Source: SIG480 sp045595365 (GTDB lineage: Bacteria; Bacillota; Clostridia; Oscillospirales; JAAYXM01). Taken from it: DNA of 64,000 bases. The position numbers and the translations under genes were made by a program. The DNA lies in contig JAZOAI010000026.1 in assembly GCA_045595365.1 (NCBI GenBank), positions 8,727-72,726 of the forward strand. Reading direction: 5' to 3'. The notes beneath the pieces are model-generated. The model was not told the origin of the DNA. It searched no databases and worked only from the letters and a program-made list of their open reading frames with translations. This document shows, piece after piece, positions 49,434 through 57,886 of the stretch. The first letter of the stretch is position 1. The number at the start of each line of letters is the position of its first letter.

Positions 49434-51443
49434 TTATTCAGCGTCTGCGGGAACGATGTCGTTCTCCTCACCTGAGGTTGCGATGACTTCATCCGAAGCT
49501 TCGACCTCTGCAGGTGCTGCAGACTCCTCCTCACCGGGGATGAGAGCGCGCATAGAGAGAGAAACCTTCTTGTTTTCCTCGTCTATGTTTGTGATCTTTG
49601 CTTCAACCTCGTCGCCTTCCTTGAGAACATCACCAGGACGTGCGATATGAGTGTTTGTAATCTGGGAAATGTGGATGAGACCGTCAACTCCCGGAAGAAT
49701 CTCTGCAAACGCGCCAAACGGCATAAGCTTAACAACCTTTACCTTTGCAACGTCGTCAACCTTGTAAGCTGCAGTAAACTTAGTCCACGGGTTATCCTCT
49801 GCCTTGCGGTAACCAAGAGAAATCTTCTTCTTTTCGGGGTCAAGCGCGATTACAAAAACATCAATGATGTCGCCCTCTTTGAAGATTTCAGACGGGTGGC
49901 CGATTCTTGTCCATGACATTTCGGAAATGTGAACCATTCCGTCAACTCCACCGATATCAACAAATGCGCCGTATGACATAAGAGAGCGAACAACGCCTTT
50001 ATATTCCTTACCGACCTCAATCTCGCTCCAGACGCGCTCCATAGCCTCACGGCGGGCTTCAAACGCAACCTCGCGGATAGAACCGACTATGCGGCGACGC
50101 GGGCGGTTGACTTCTTTAATTCTGAGCTGAACCTTCTTCTTGAGCATATCTGTCATCTCAGCGCTCTTCGGAAGCCCTGTCTGGGATGCGGGAACAAATA
50201 CACGCAAACCGCTTACGGAAACGATGATACCGCCGGAGTTTGTGTCAACAACAGTGCCCTCGACAGTTGTCTTGTCCTGGCGGGCAGCTTCGACATCGTC
50301 CCACCCCTTGATTGCATCAAGGCGACGCTTTGAGAGAGTGATTATACCCTCAACGTCGTTTACTCTTACTACACATGCTTCAATTTCATCGCCGACTTTA
50401 AATTCAGAGACGTCTGAAGTGTTGTCGCCGATTTCCGAATACGGTATATAACCTGCGTATTTAGCGCCAAGGTCTACCTGAATGTCGGACGGTGTAACTG
50501 CAGTTATAACGCCGACAACCTTATCTCCATTATTAAAAGTTTTGAGGGAATTGAGAAGCATCTCCTCAAAGGATTCTCCTTCAATGTTCTTGATTTCTTC
50601 GCTCATCTTGCCTTTTACCTCCTTAATTATCCAATCGGGTGTGGATGCCCCTGCAGTTATTCCGATAAGTGCGGCGCCGGAAATACCTTCAAGAGAAATC
50701 TCGTCGGCATTCTCAACACGAAGCACTCTCGGGCAGTGTTCTCGGCATATCTCGACCAGCTCATTTGTATTTGAGCTTGTCCTGTCCCCGATGACTACCA
50801 TAACGTCAGCCTCTGCAGCGAGCGAAGCGGCTTCGGCTTGTCGTTTACTGGTTGCGAGACATATTGTATCAAATATTTCGCAATTTGTACACACTTTTTT
50901 TATTTTTTTTATAGAGTTTTCCCAAAATTTTCTTCCGACGGTTGTCTGAGCAACAACGCAAACTGGCTTCATTTCAAGGTCTGGGCGCCTTTTTAGAAGC
51001 GAAATAATTTCTTCTTCATTTCCGACAATTTCTGCGTTTTTACACTGCCCTGCGATGCCGAGGACCTCGGGATGCTCGCGTTTTCCGACGATGATTACCT
51101 CGCTCCCCTGCTCAGATTTTTCCTTGACTATGTTGTGAATGCGCATAACATAAGGGCAGGTTGCATCAACATATTCTGTTCCGTTTTCCCGGAGTTTTTC
51201 ATAAATTTCCGCAGGAACTCCGTGTGAACGGATAACCGCAAGGGCGCCTTTTGGAATCTCGGAAACAAAATCCACGCTCGGAACTCCAAGCTCTGTGAGA
51301 TAATTGACGACGTGAGCATTGTGTATTATAGACCCGAGCGTGCATGCACGCGTACCGTCACGCCCGAGCTTTTCGGCTATATCCACTGCTCGGCGGACAC
51401 CGAAGCAGAAGCCTGCGGTTTCTGCGACTTTAATTTCCGCCAT
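49434..51443 (-). CDS. ispH: IspH (HMBPP reductase) fused to ribosomal protein S1
   Basis: Residues 1-280 are 4-hydroxy-3-methylbut-2-enyl diphosphate reductase. The three cluster cysteines (AGFCFGVRRA, VDATCPYV, DTICLATSKRQ) and the substrate histidines are present. Residues 300-650 hold four S1 RNA-binding domains, including GKEYKGVVRSLMSYGAFVDI and DDVAKVKVVKLMPFGAFAEI. An acidic tail follows. This fusion is known in many Clostridia and joins isoprenoid synthesis to a translation factor in one chain. The ATG at 51443 follows GGCGGTG and overlaps plsC by 14 bp; a GTG at 51452 is possible. Confidence 0.95.
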   Translation of the reverse strand: MAEIKVAETAGFCFGVRRAVDIAEKLGRDGTRACTLGSIIHNAHVVNYLTELGVPSVDFVSEIPKGALAVIRSHGVPAEIYEKLRENGTEYVDATCPYVMRIHNIVKEKSEQGSEVIIVGKREHPEVLGIAGQCKNAEIVGNEEEIISLLKRRPDLEMKPVCVVAQTTVGRKFWENSIKKIKKVCTNCEIFDTICLATSKRQAEAASLAAEADVMVVIGDRTSSNTNELVEICREHCPRVLRVENADEISLEGISGAALIGITAGASTPDWIIKEVKGKMSEEIKNIEGESFEEMLLNSLKTFNNGDKVVGVITAVTPSDIQVDLGAKYAGYIPYSEIGDNTSDVSEFKVGDEIEACVVRVNDVEGIITLSKRRLDAIKGWDDVEAARQDKTTVEGTVVDTNSGGIIVSVSGLRVFVPASQTGLPKSAEMTDMLKKKVQLRIKEVNRPRRRIVGSIREVAFEARREAMERVWSEIEVGKEYKGVVRSLMSYGAFVDIGGVDGMVHISEMSWTRIGHPSEIFKEGDIIDVFVIALDPEKKKISLGYRKAEDNPWTKFTAAYKVDDVAKVKVVKLMPFGAFAEILPGVDGLIHISQITNTHIARPGDVLKEGDEVEAKITNIDEENKKVSLSMRALIPGEEESAAPAEVEASDEVIATSGEENDIVPADAE

Positions 51444-52032
51444 ATTCTTCACCGCCGCTTCCCATGCGCATAATTTCTCCGAAAACTAAGTTCACGAGTG
51501 TTCTGTACTTCGCCTGGCCCTTTTCGCTAATATCTGTCGGGACAGGTTTTCCGAAAATTACATCAACTCTCCCGAAGATGTGCTTTTTTGCGCTTATGTA
51601 GACCGGCACCATCTGCGCGCCTGCGCGGGAAGCAATCATAGCCGCACCCGTTTTTGCACCGGTACCTTCTTCCCCGTCACGCACGCGGGTTCCCTCCGGA
51701 AAAATCATAACCTTTTTTCCTTCTTCGAGAGCCGCAATTGCGTTTCGCAACGTTGAAATATCGGTTGCACCGCGGTTTACGGGGATTGCGCCGACCCACT
51801 TGAGAATCAAATTAAGCACAGGAATCTTAAAAAGCTCAACCTTTGCCATAAACGCCCACCTCTCACGTATCCCGCACGCGATGCAAAGAAAAATGGGGTC
51901 CAGCAAGGAAGTGTGGTTTGCACACATTACTGCTGCTTCTTCCGGAATATTCTCTTTTCCGATTATTCGCATCCTGTAAAACAGCCTGAAAACAGGCATA
52001 AGCAGTGCGAAAAGAATTTTATAAACAAGCAT
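51430..52032 (-). CDS. plsC: 1-acyl-sn-glycerol-3-phosphate acyltransferase
   Basis: The 200-residue enzyme acylates lysophosphatidate in membrane lipid synthesis. The catalytic motif is CANHTSLLDP (NHxxxxD) near residue 36, and the glycerophosphate site is FPEGTRV near residue 114. A hydrophobic N-terminus anchors it to the membrane. Its start codon overlaps the cmk stop by 1 bp (TAATG). The cmk-plsC-ispH order is typical of Clostridia. Confidence 0.95.
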   Translation of the reverse strand: MLVYKILFALLMPVFRLFYRMRIIGKENIPEEAAVMCANHTSLLDPIFLCIACGIRERWAFMAKVELFKIPVLNLILKWVGAIPVNRGATDISTLRNAIAALEEGKKVMIFPEGTRVRDGEEGTGAKTGAAMIASRAGAQMVPVYISAKKHIFGRVDVIFGKPVPTDISEKGQAKYRTLVNLVFGEIMRMGSGGEEYGGN

Positions 52033-52706
52033 TATCCATTTAACCTTTCAGCGATTATTCTCTTAAGCTCTGCAATACTCTCTTCAAGAGTGTTGCCCGT
52101 AGTATCAACTGTTATAGCGTCATCTGCCGCTACAAGCGGCGCAGTTTCGCGCCCCGCGTCCTGGCGGTCACGCTCACGCATATCAGAAAGGACTTTATCA
52201 TAGGTAATCTCCTGCCCTTTCAAAAGAAGCTCTTCATAGCGGCGTTTTGCGCGGTCCTCGTCATTTGCCGTGAGAAAAATTTTAATCTCGGCATCAGGAA
52301 GGACAACGGTTCCTATATCGCGCCCGTCCATAATGACATTATGCTCTTTGGCAAAGCCTCGCTGCATATCAAGCAGGAATTTGCGAACCGCAGGGATTGC
52401 GGAAACATCAGATGCATATTTTGAAATAATATGCTCGCGGATTTTCTCCGACACATCCTCACCGTTTAAGAATATGCGCTGAACTCCGTCAATGTGTTTT
52501 ATGACAATGTCGATTTCCGGCAGGAGAGCTTCTACTGCTTCGGCGTTTTTGGAGTCGATGCCTCTGCGGTATGTATATATACCGACTGTTCGGTATATCG
52601 CACCCGTATCGACATATATAAAGCCCAATTCCTTTGCAAGAAGCTTCGACATTGTGCTTTTGCCCGCTCCGCTCGGGCCATCAATTGCAATCGCCGTTTT
52701 CTTCAT
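52032..52706 (-). CDS. cmk: Cytidylate kinase
   Basis: The 224-residue kinase phosphorylates CMP and dCMP. The P-loop is IDGPSGAGKSTMSK near residue 7. VDTGAIYRTV and MDGRDIGTVVLPDAEIKIFL are the family blocks. The ATG at 52706 follows GAGGAAT; upstream in-frame codons fall in the baiN end. The stop overlaps the plsC start. Confidence 0.97.
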   Translation of the reverse strand: MKKTAIAIDGPSGAGKSTMSKLLAKELGFIYVDTGAIYRTVGIYTYRRGIDSKNAEAVEALLPEIDIVIKHIDGVQRIFLNGEDVSEKIREHIISKYASDVSAIPAVRKFLLDMQRGFAKEHNVIMDGRDIGTVVLPDAEIKIFLTANDEDRAKRRYEELLLKGQEITYDKVLSDMRERDRQDAGRETAPLVAADDAITVDTTGNTLEESIAELKRIIAERLNG

Positions 52707-52710
52707 TTCT

Positions 52711-53949
52711 CTATTCCTCACTTCCCGCGGCGTATCTCCCTGCTGCAAATGCGCTCGACCACGCTATCTGGAGGTTGAAGCCCCCGGTGTATGCATCAAC
52801 ATCAAGCACCTCGCCAGCAAAGAACAAGCCGCGTTTTTTCTTTGATTCCATTGTCTTCGGGTTTATCTCCCGGACATTTACTCCTCCCGAGGTTATAATC
52901 GCCTCGTCAATCGGGCGCTTGCCGTCAATATCAATTCTCAAGCCTTTTAACGTATCTCGCAGAGTTCTGCGCATCTCACGTGTAAGGCTATTACCCTTGA
53001 CAGCTCCGTCAATACCTGATTTTTCAAGGACTATGGGCACCATACGCGCCGGCAGAAGCCCTCGCAGAATATTGTGCATATCCTTGTTCTTCTTTTCTTC
53101 TATATCACGAAGCAAGCGCTCTTCAAGCTTATCAGCAGAAAGCCCGGGCTTTAAATCTATGCAAATATGATACTTTTCTTTTTCAAAGTTTCTCATATGC
53201 GCGCTCGCTGAAAGAACAAGCGGCCCGCTTATTCCAAAGTGGGTAAAAAGCATTTCTCCGAGTTCTGAAAAGAGAACTTTCCCCTTGCTGTCATATGCGG
53301 TCAGAACTACATTTTTTAGCGTAAGCCCCTGCGCACTTTTGCAAAGCTCGCGCTCCGCGGAAAGCGGAACAAGCGAAGCACAGGGAGGCATAACTGTATG
53401 CCCCGCAGAGAGAGCGAAGCGATATCCATCGCCCGTTGAGCCGGTGAGCGGATACGAAGCGCCCCCCGTTGCGACAATTACAGAGTCACACAAAACTTTT
53501 CCATCTCCCGCGCTTATCCCTTTAACCGAATTTTCTTCAAAAAGAATCTCCGAAACCTCCGCATTTTTCATTTTAACACCGTTTGATTTTGCATATCGCC
53601 AGAGCGCATCCGTTATATCACGCGCGCGGTCAGACACAGGGAAAACTCTTGCGCCGCGCTCTGTCTTAAGCGGGACACCCGCATTTTCAAGAAACGCCAT
53701 CATATCCTGAGGCGAGAACGCAGAAAACGCACTGAACATAAACCGCGCATTCTGCGGAACGTTTGCAACAAGCTCATCAAAGCTGCAGTTGTTGGTAACG
53801 TTGCAACGGCCTTTCCCCGTTATATTAAGTTTTTTCCCGGGGAATGAATTCTTCTCAAAGAGAAACACCTCGGCACCACACCTTGCAGCTTGCCCCGCTG
53901 CAAAGAGCCCTGCCGCCCCTGCACCTATAACAACCACCTTTTTACTCAT
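52711..53949 (-). CDS. HI0933/BaiN-like NAD(P)/FAD-dependent oxidoreductase
   Basis: The 412-residue flavoprotein has an N-terminal dinucleotide fold (VIGAGAAGLFAAGQAARCGA). The family signature GKKLNITGKGRCNVTNNC follows near residue 40. GGVNVREINPKTMESKKKRG and the closing FAGEVLDVDAYTGGFNLQ (each in part) complete it. The family includes BaiN of bile-acid metabolism, but its housekeeping substrate is unknown. Position in a conserved cmk-plsC-ispH operon argues for a general role rather than bile acids. Confidence 0.88.
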   Translation of the reverse strand: MSKKVVVIGAGAAGLFAAGQAARCGAEVFLFEKNSFPGKKLNITGKGRCNVTNNCSFDELVANVPQNARFMFSAFSAFSPQDMMAFLENAGVPLKTERGARVFPVSDRARDITDALWRYAKSNGVKMKNAEVSEILFEENSVKGISAGDGKVLCDSVIVATGGASYPLTGSTGDGYRFALSAGHTVMPPCASLVPLSAERELCKSAQGLTLKNVVLTAYDSKGKVLFSELGEMLFTHFGISGPLVLSASAHMRNFEKEKYHICIDLKPGLSADKLEERLLRDIEEKKNKDMHNILRGLLPARMVPIVLEKSGIDGAVKGNSLTREMRRTLRDTLKGLRIDIDGKRPIDEAIITSGGVNVREINPKTMESKKKRGLFFAGEVLDVDAYTGGFNLQIAWSSAFAAGRYAAGSEE

Positions 53950-53967
53950 AACACAATCTCACACTTT

Positions 53968-54597
53968 TCAGATTGATTTTCGCGCCTCTACACGGTAGAT
54001 ATTCATGCCCTGCTCCATAAATCTCGCTTCATATTCCGTAACGATATTATCCAGCCCGCTTGATGCAAGGTCGAAGGTGATGTTGGAAAGCCTCAGGCCG
54101 TAATCCGCCATTGAATTTAGGGAAAACTCAAAGAGAGCGGCGTTGTCCGTTTTGAAGAATACAAAGCCGTCATCCCCCAGAACCTCATCGTATTTCGCGA
54201 GAAAATCAGCGTGGGTAAGCCGTCTCTTTGCCTGCTTCTTCTTCGGCCACGGGTCACTGAAGTTTAAATATATTCCGTCAATCTCGCCTTTTTCGAAAAT
54301 GCTGCAGATATTTGCAGCGTCAATATCCATAAAAAGAATGTTTTTAATATCATCTCTGACTGCCTTTTCCGCCGCCATAACAAAAACATTCTGCTCGCGC
54401 TCTATTCCTATGAAAAGCGTTTCGGGGTCAGCCTTTGCACTCTCGGTTATAAACCTGCCCTTCCCGCAGCCTATTTCAACACATATTCGCTTAAACCCGA
54501 ATTTTTCTTTCCATAACCCACGAAGCGATTCAAGGTTTTCCGGAATAATTGCAAAACAATTCTCCCGACGCTTATCAAGGTTCGGTTTCTTTCTCAT
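53968..54597 (-). CDS. trmB: tRNA (guanine-N7-)-methyltransferase
   Basis: The 209-residue enzyme methylates G46 of tRNA with S-adenosylmethionine. Motif I is VEIGCGKGRFI. The TrmB signatures FIGIEREQNV and YLNFSDPWPKKKQAKRRLTH are clear. The ATG at 54597 has AAGAG upstream; a TTG at 54603 is an alternative. It is the first gene of the operon running to ispH/S1. Confidence 0.95.
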   Translation of the reverse strand: MRKKPNLDKRRENCFAIIPENLESLRGLWKEKFGFKRICVEIGCGKGRFITESAKADPETLFIGIEREQNVFVMAAEKAVRDDIKNILFMDIDAANICSIFEKGEIDGIYLNFSDPWPKKKQAKRRLTHADFLAKYDEVLGDDGFVFFKTDNAALFEFSLNSMADYGLRLSNITFDLASSGLDNIVTEYEARFMEQGMNIYRVEARKSI

Positions 54598-54643
54598 TCG
54601 CAAGGCTCTTACACTCTCCCATTTAATTACATTTAACTAATTT

Positions 54644-54671
54644 ATTATATCATATCTCACCCTTTTTTCAA
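54644..54671 (-). promoter_or_regulatory. Promoter of the trmB operon
   Basis: A -35 TTGAAA (54666-54671), a 16-bp spacer and a -10 TATAAT (54644-54649) are read leftward. Confidence 0.7.
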
Positions 54672-54700
54672 GACACAACTTTTTTCCCTCTTCTTCGCGA

Positions 54701-54729
54701 TTGTAATCATTTAAAATATTTGGTAAAAT
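54701..54729 (+). promoter_or_regulatory. Promoter of the metal ABC transporter genes
   Basis: A -35 TTGTAA (54701-54706), a 17-bp spacer and a -10 TAAAAT (54724-54729). No clear Zur or MntR box is recognised. Confidence 0.65.
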
Positions 54730-54760
54730 ATATACGGAATCTTTTTTACGAGGTGATATT

Positions 54761-55516
54761 GTGCATAAGGACAAGAAAAGCGGCAACTTCTGCGGAATGT
54801 GTTGCACAAAAATACATAACCTTTCTGTTTCATTCGGAAGTGTGAGGGTTTTGGAAAACATAAATCTTCATATACACTGCGGCGAGCTGACCGCACTTAT
54901 CGGCCCGAACGGTGCGGGAAAATCAACCCTCTTAAGAGCAATAATCGGAGAGCTTCCCCACTCGGGCGAGGTTCTGTTCACGGACTTTGAAAACAACAAG
55001 ACCGCTCATCCGAAAATCGGGTACGTTCCGCAGCTTCTTGAAACTGACAGAAACGCCCCGATAAGCGTGCTTGACCTTTTTGCTGTGACATCTTCCCGGT
55101 TTCCCGCATGGCTCGGAACAAAAAGGAAACTCCGTAGCAGAGCAAAATCTCTCCTCACCGAAGTCGAGGAGGAAAGTCTTCTCACCCGCCGCATAGGCGC
55201 GCTTTCCGGCGGGGAGCTGCAGCGGGTTTTGCTTGCTCTTGCGCTTTCGCGCGGCCCGGAGATTCTTCTTCTTGATGAGCCTGTGAGCGGAGTTGACAAC
55301 AACGGCCTTGAAATTTTCTACAAGATAATAGACAAAATCAGAAAGCGTTTTGACCTGACAATCATCGTAATATCGCACGACCATAAAAGAATTGCAGCGC
55401 ACGCTGACAGATTTATCCTCCTTGACCGGAAAATTCTTGAAGAAGGCTCTCCCGAGGCCGTTCTCAGCTCCATCGCGTATAGAAATATTTTCGACGAAGG
55501 AGGAAGTGTAAAGTGA
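54761..55516 (+). CDS. Metal (Zn/Mn-type) ABC transporter ATPase
   Basis: The 251-residue ATPase has Walker A GPNGAGKSTLL, signature LSGGELQRV, Walker B ILLLDEPVSGVD and the H-loop ISHDHKRI. It matches ZnuC/MntB-type subunits. The N-terminus contains a cysteine trio (CGMCC, residues 11-15) before the ABC fold, possibly a metal-sensing or metal-binding element. The GTG start follows GAGGTG. Its stop overlaps the permease start by 4 bp. Confidence 0.9.
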   Translation: MHKDKKSGNFCGMCCTKIHNLSVSFGSVRVLENINLHIHCGELTALIGPNGAGKSTLLRAIIGELPHSGEVLFTDFENNKTAHPKIGYVPQLLETDRNAPISVLDLFAVTSSRFPAWLGTKRKLRSRAKSLLTEVEEESLLTRRIGALSGGELQRVLLALALSRGPEILLLDEPVSGVDNNGLEIFYKIIDKIRKRFDLTIIVISHDHKRIAAHADRFILLDRKILEEGSPEAVLSSIAYRNIFDEGGSVK

Positions 55517-56349
55517 ATTATATTTACAACATTCTTGAGTCTGTTTTTCCTTTTTCGTGGGTAAGTTTTGAATTTATGAAGAACGCGCTTCTTGCAGTTT
55601 TTCTGATAACTCCTGTTCTCGGGCTTTTAAGCACCCTCGTCGTCAGTAACCGTATGTCCTTTTTCGCCGACACTCTCGGCCATTCTGCGCTTACGGGAAT
55701 TGCGTTCGGAGCAATCCTCGGTTTTTCTGACCCTCGTGGCTCGATGATTCTTCTCGGAATCGCTTTTGCCATTTTGCTTGTGCTTGCAAAAAACAGGAAC
55801 CGCGCATCAACCGACACGACAATAAGCGTGTTCTCCTCAACAGCATCAGCGCTTGGAATAGTTCTTCTTGCCTCGGGCGGAAACTTTTCGGGATACTCAA
55901 GCTATATTATAGGAGATTTTCTAAGCATTACCCCGACCGATCTGCTCTTTGCTCTCTTTCTCTTTATTATTGTTATTGCAATCTGGCTCATTTTCTTCAA
56001 CAGAATATGCACGATGAGCATAAACCCCACGCTTGCAAAAAGTCTTGGCATCAACACAAAGCTTATTGACATTCTTTTTTCCTCGCTCATCGCGCTTGTC
56101 GTTGCCGTTTCGATATCGTGGGTAGGGCTTTTGATTATAACCTCCCTCCTCACTCTCCCTGCAGCATGCGCTCGGAATATATCGGGAAATCTCCGTTCTT
56201 ACACATGGATTTCAGTCCTTCTTTCCGTCATCTGCGGAATTGCTGGCCTTATAATTTCATTCTATATTGATTCCGCGACCGGCGCAACAATCGTTCTCGC
56301 GCTATCCGCGTGCTACTTTATTTCACTCATATTTGCAAGAAAAAAATAG
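55513..56349 (+). CDS. Metal ABC transporter permease (ZnuB/ABC-3 family)
   Basis: The 278-residue membrane protein has about eight helices and the ABC-3 family pattern (FFADTLGHSALTGIAFGAIL, then ISWVGLLIITSLLTLPAACA). The second block is the ATPase-contact region. It forms a Zn or Mn importer with the preceding ATPase. No substrate-binding lipoprotein or regulator is encoded beside them, so the binding protein must lie elsewhere in the genome. Confidence 0.9.
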   Translation: MNYIYNILESVFPFSWVSFEFMKNALLAVFLITPVLGLLSTLVVSNRMSFFADTLGHSALTGIAFGAILGFSDPRGSMILLGIAFAILLVLAKNRNRASTDTTISVFSSTASALGIVLLASGGNFSGYSSYIIGDFLSITPTDLLFALFLFIIVIAIWLIFFNRICTMSINPTLAKSLGINTKLIDILFSSLIALVVAVSISWVGLLIITSLLTLPAACARNISGNLRSYTWISVLLSVICGIAGLIISFYIDSATGATIVLALSACYFISLIFARKK

Positions 56350-56370
56350 AGGAAAGCTTTCCTCTATTTT
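56343..56370. terminator. Bidirectional terminator between the metal transporter and gltX
   Basis: The perfect palindrome AAAATAGAGGAAAG/CTTTCCTCTATTTT is flanked by A and T runs and serves the convergent genes. Confidence 0.9.
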
Positions 56371-56389
56371 TTCTTTTAAATTCAGTATT

Positions 56390-57868
56390 CTATTTTGACA
56401 GTTTTTCTATTGCGGCGTCAATTCTCTTTAGTGTCTCTTCTCTTCCGAGAATGTGGCAGAACTCAACACCGCCGCCGGGCGTGACCTGTTTTCCTGAAAG
56501 CGCTGTGCGGAGCGGCCAGAGAACGTAACCGTTCTTAAGCTCCCGCTCTGCGATATATGAAAACAGCGTGTCGTGGATGCGGTCAAAAGTCCATTCGGAA
56601 ATACCCTCTAAAACCGGGCGAAGCTCGCGCAGAGTTACAAGCGCGGTTTCCGCATTGGTTTTCATTTTTTTGTGGAAGTACATTTCCGAATCATATTCAG
56701 GCACAGCATCAAAGAAATCAACCTGCTCAGGAATATCCGCAAGGCGCTCACAGCGCTGCTGAAGAAGCGGAGCGATAAGGTCAGGATTAATATCCGGATT
56801 CTTCACTCCCTGCCTGATATACGGGCGTGCAACAGAGGCAAACTCCTCGGGCGACATCGCTCTGATATATTCCGCGTTTATATACTTAAGCTTTGCTGTG
56901 TCAAATATTGCCGGAGATTTTGAAATCCCGCGGAGTTCAAAGATATCAACAAGCTCAGAAAGCGAGAATATCTCCCTTTCTCCACCGGGGCTCCAACCGA
57001 GAAGCGTGACGTAGTTGACAACCGCATCTTTTAAATACCCTTCATTTATGAGGTCTTCATAAGAGGGGTCCCCGTTTCTTTTGGAGAGCTTATGCTGAGC
57101 ATCCTTCATAACAGGAGAGCAGTGGACATACGTCGGAATCTCCCAACCAAAGGCCTTGTAAAGCAGGTTGTATTTCGGAGCAGAGGAAAGGTATTCCGAA
57201 CCTCTGACAACGTGAGTGATGCCCATAAGGTGGTCATCTATAACATTTGCGAAGTTGTATGTAGGGAACCCATCTGACTTGATAAGAACCTGGTCGTCAA
57301 GGTCCTCATTCGGAACGGTGATATCGCCGTAAACAACATCAGAAAACGTTGTTTCGCCGCTTCTCGGCATTTTCTGCCGGATTACGTAGCTCTCGCCTGC
57401 ATCGAGTTTTTTCTGAATTTCCTCTTCGGAAAGACGGGAGCATCTGCCGTCATACTTTGCTGGAAGCTCGCCTTCCTTTTCCTCGTGGTCGGTCTTTTCG
57501 CAGAAGCAACGGTATGCAGCACCGCGCTCGATAAGAAGCTCGGCATACTGCTTATACATTCCCATTCTCTCGCTCTGGATATACGGGCCTACCGGACCGC
57601 CTATATCGGGGCCTTCGTCATAAGAAAGCCCGGTTTCGCGGAGAGTTCTGTAAATCAAGTCGGTTGCGCCGTCTACAAGCCTTTCGCGGTCTGTATCTTC
57701 AATTCTGAGGATGAAATCGCCGCCGTTGTGCTTTGCTATCATATAGGTATAAAGTGCTGTGCGAAGGTTTCCGATATGCATATAGCCTGTAGGGCTCGGG
57801 GCAAAACGGGTTCTGACGCGCCCTTTGGGGATGCGCGCCTCTGCCTCTTCAAAAAATTTCATATCCAT
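56390..57868 (-). CDS. gltX: Glutamate--tRNA ligase
   Basis: The 492-residue class I synthetase has HIGH as HIGNLRTA near residue 31 (FAPSPTGYMHIG) and KMSKS as KLSKRNGD near residue 255. The alpha-helical anticodon-binding domain of bacterial GluRS completes it. It lies 18 bp after glnS, probably in the same transcript. As GlnRS is also present, this GluRS may be of the discriminating kind, but that cannot be told by eye. Confidence 0.96.
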   Translation of the reverse strand: MDMKFFEEAEARIPKGRVRTRFAPSPTGYMHIGNLRTALYTYMIAKHNGGDFILRIEDTDRERLVDGATDLIYRTLRETGLSYDEGPDIGGPVGPYIQSERMGMYKQYAELLIERGAAYRCFCEKTDHEEKEGELPAKYDGRCSRLSEEEIQKKLDAGESYVIRQKMPRSGETTFSDVVYGDITVPNEDLDDQVLIKSDGFPTYNFANVIDDHLMGITHVVRGSEYLSSAPKYNLLYKAFGWEIPTYVHCSPVMKDAQHKLSKRNGDPSYEDLINEGYLKDAVVNYVTLLGWSPGGEREIFSLSELVDIFELRGISKSPAIFDTAKLKYINAEYIRAMSPEEFASVARPYIRQGVKNPDINPDLIAPLLQQRCERLADIPEQVDFFDAVPEYDSEMYFHKKMKTNAETALVTLRELRPVLEGISEWTFDRIHDTLFSYIAERELKNGYVLWPLRTALSGKQVTPGGGVEFCHILGREETLKRIDAAIEKLSK

Positions 57869-57886
57869 TATTCTTATACCTCTATT

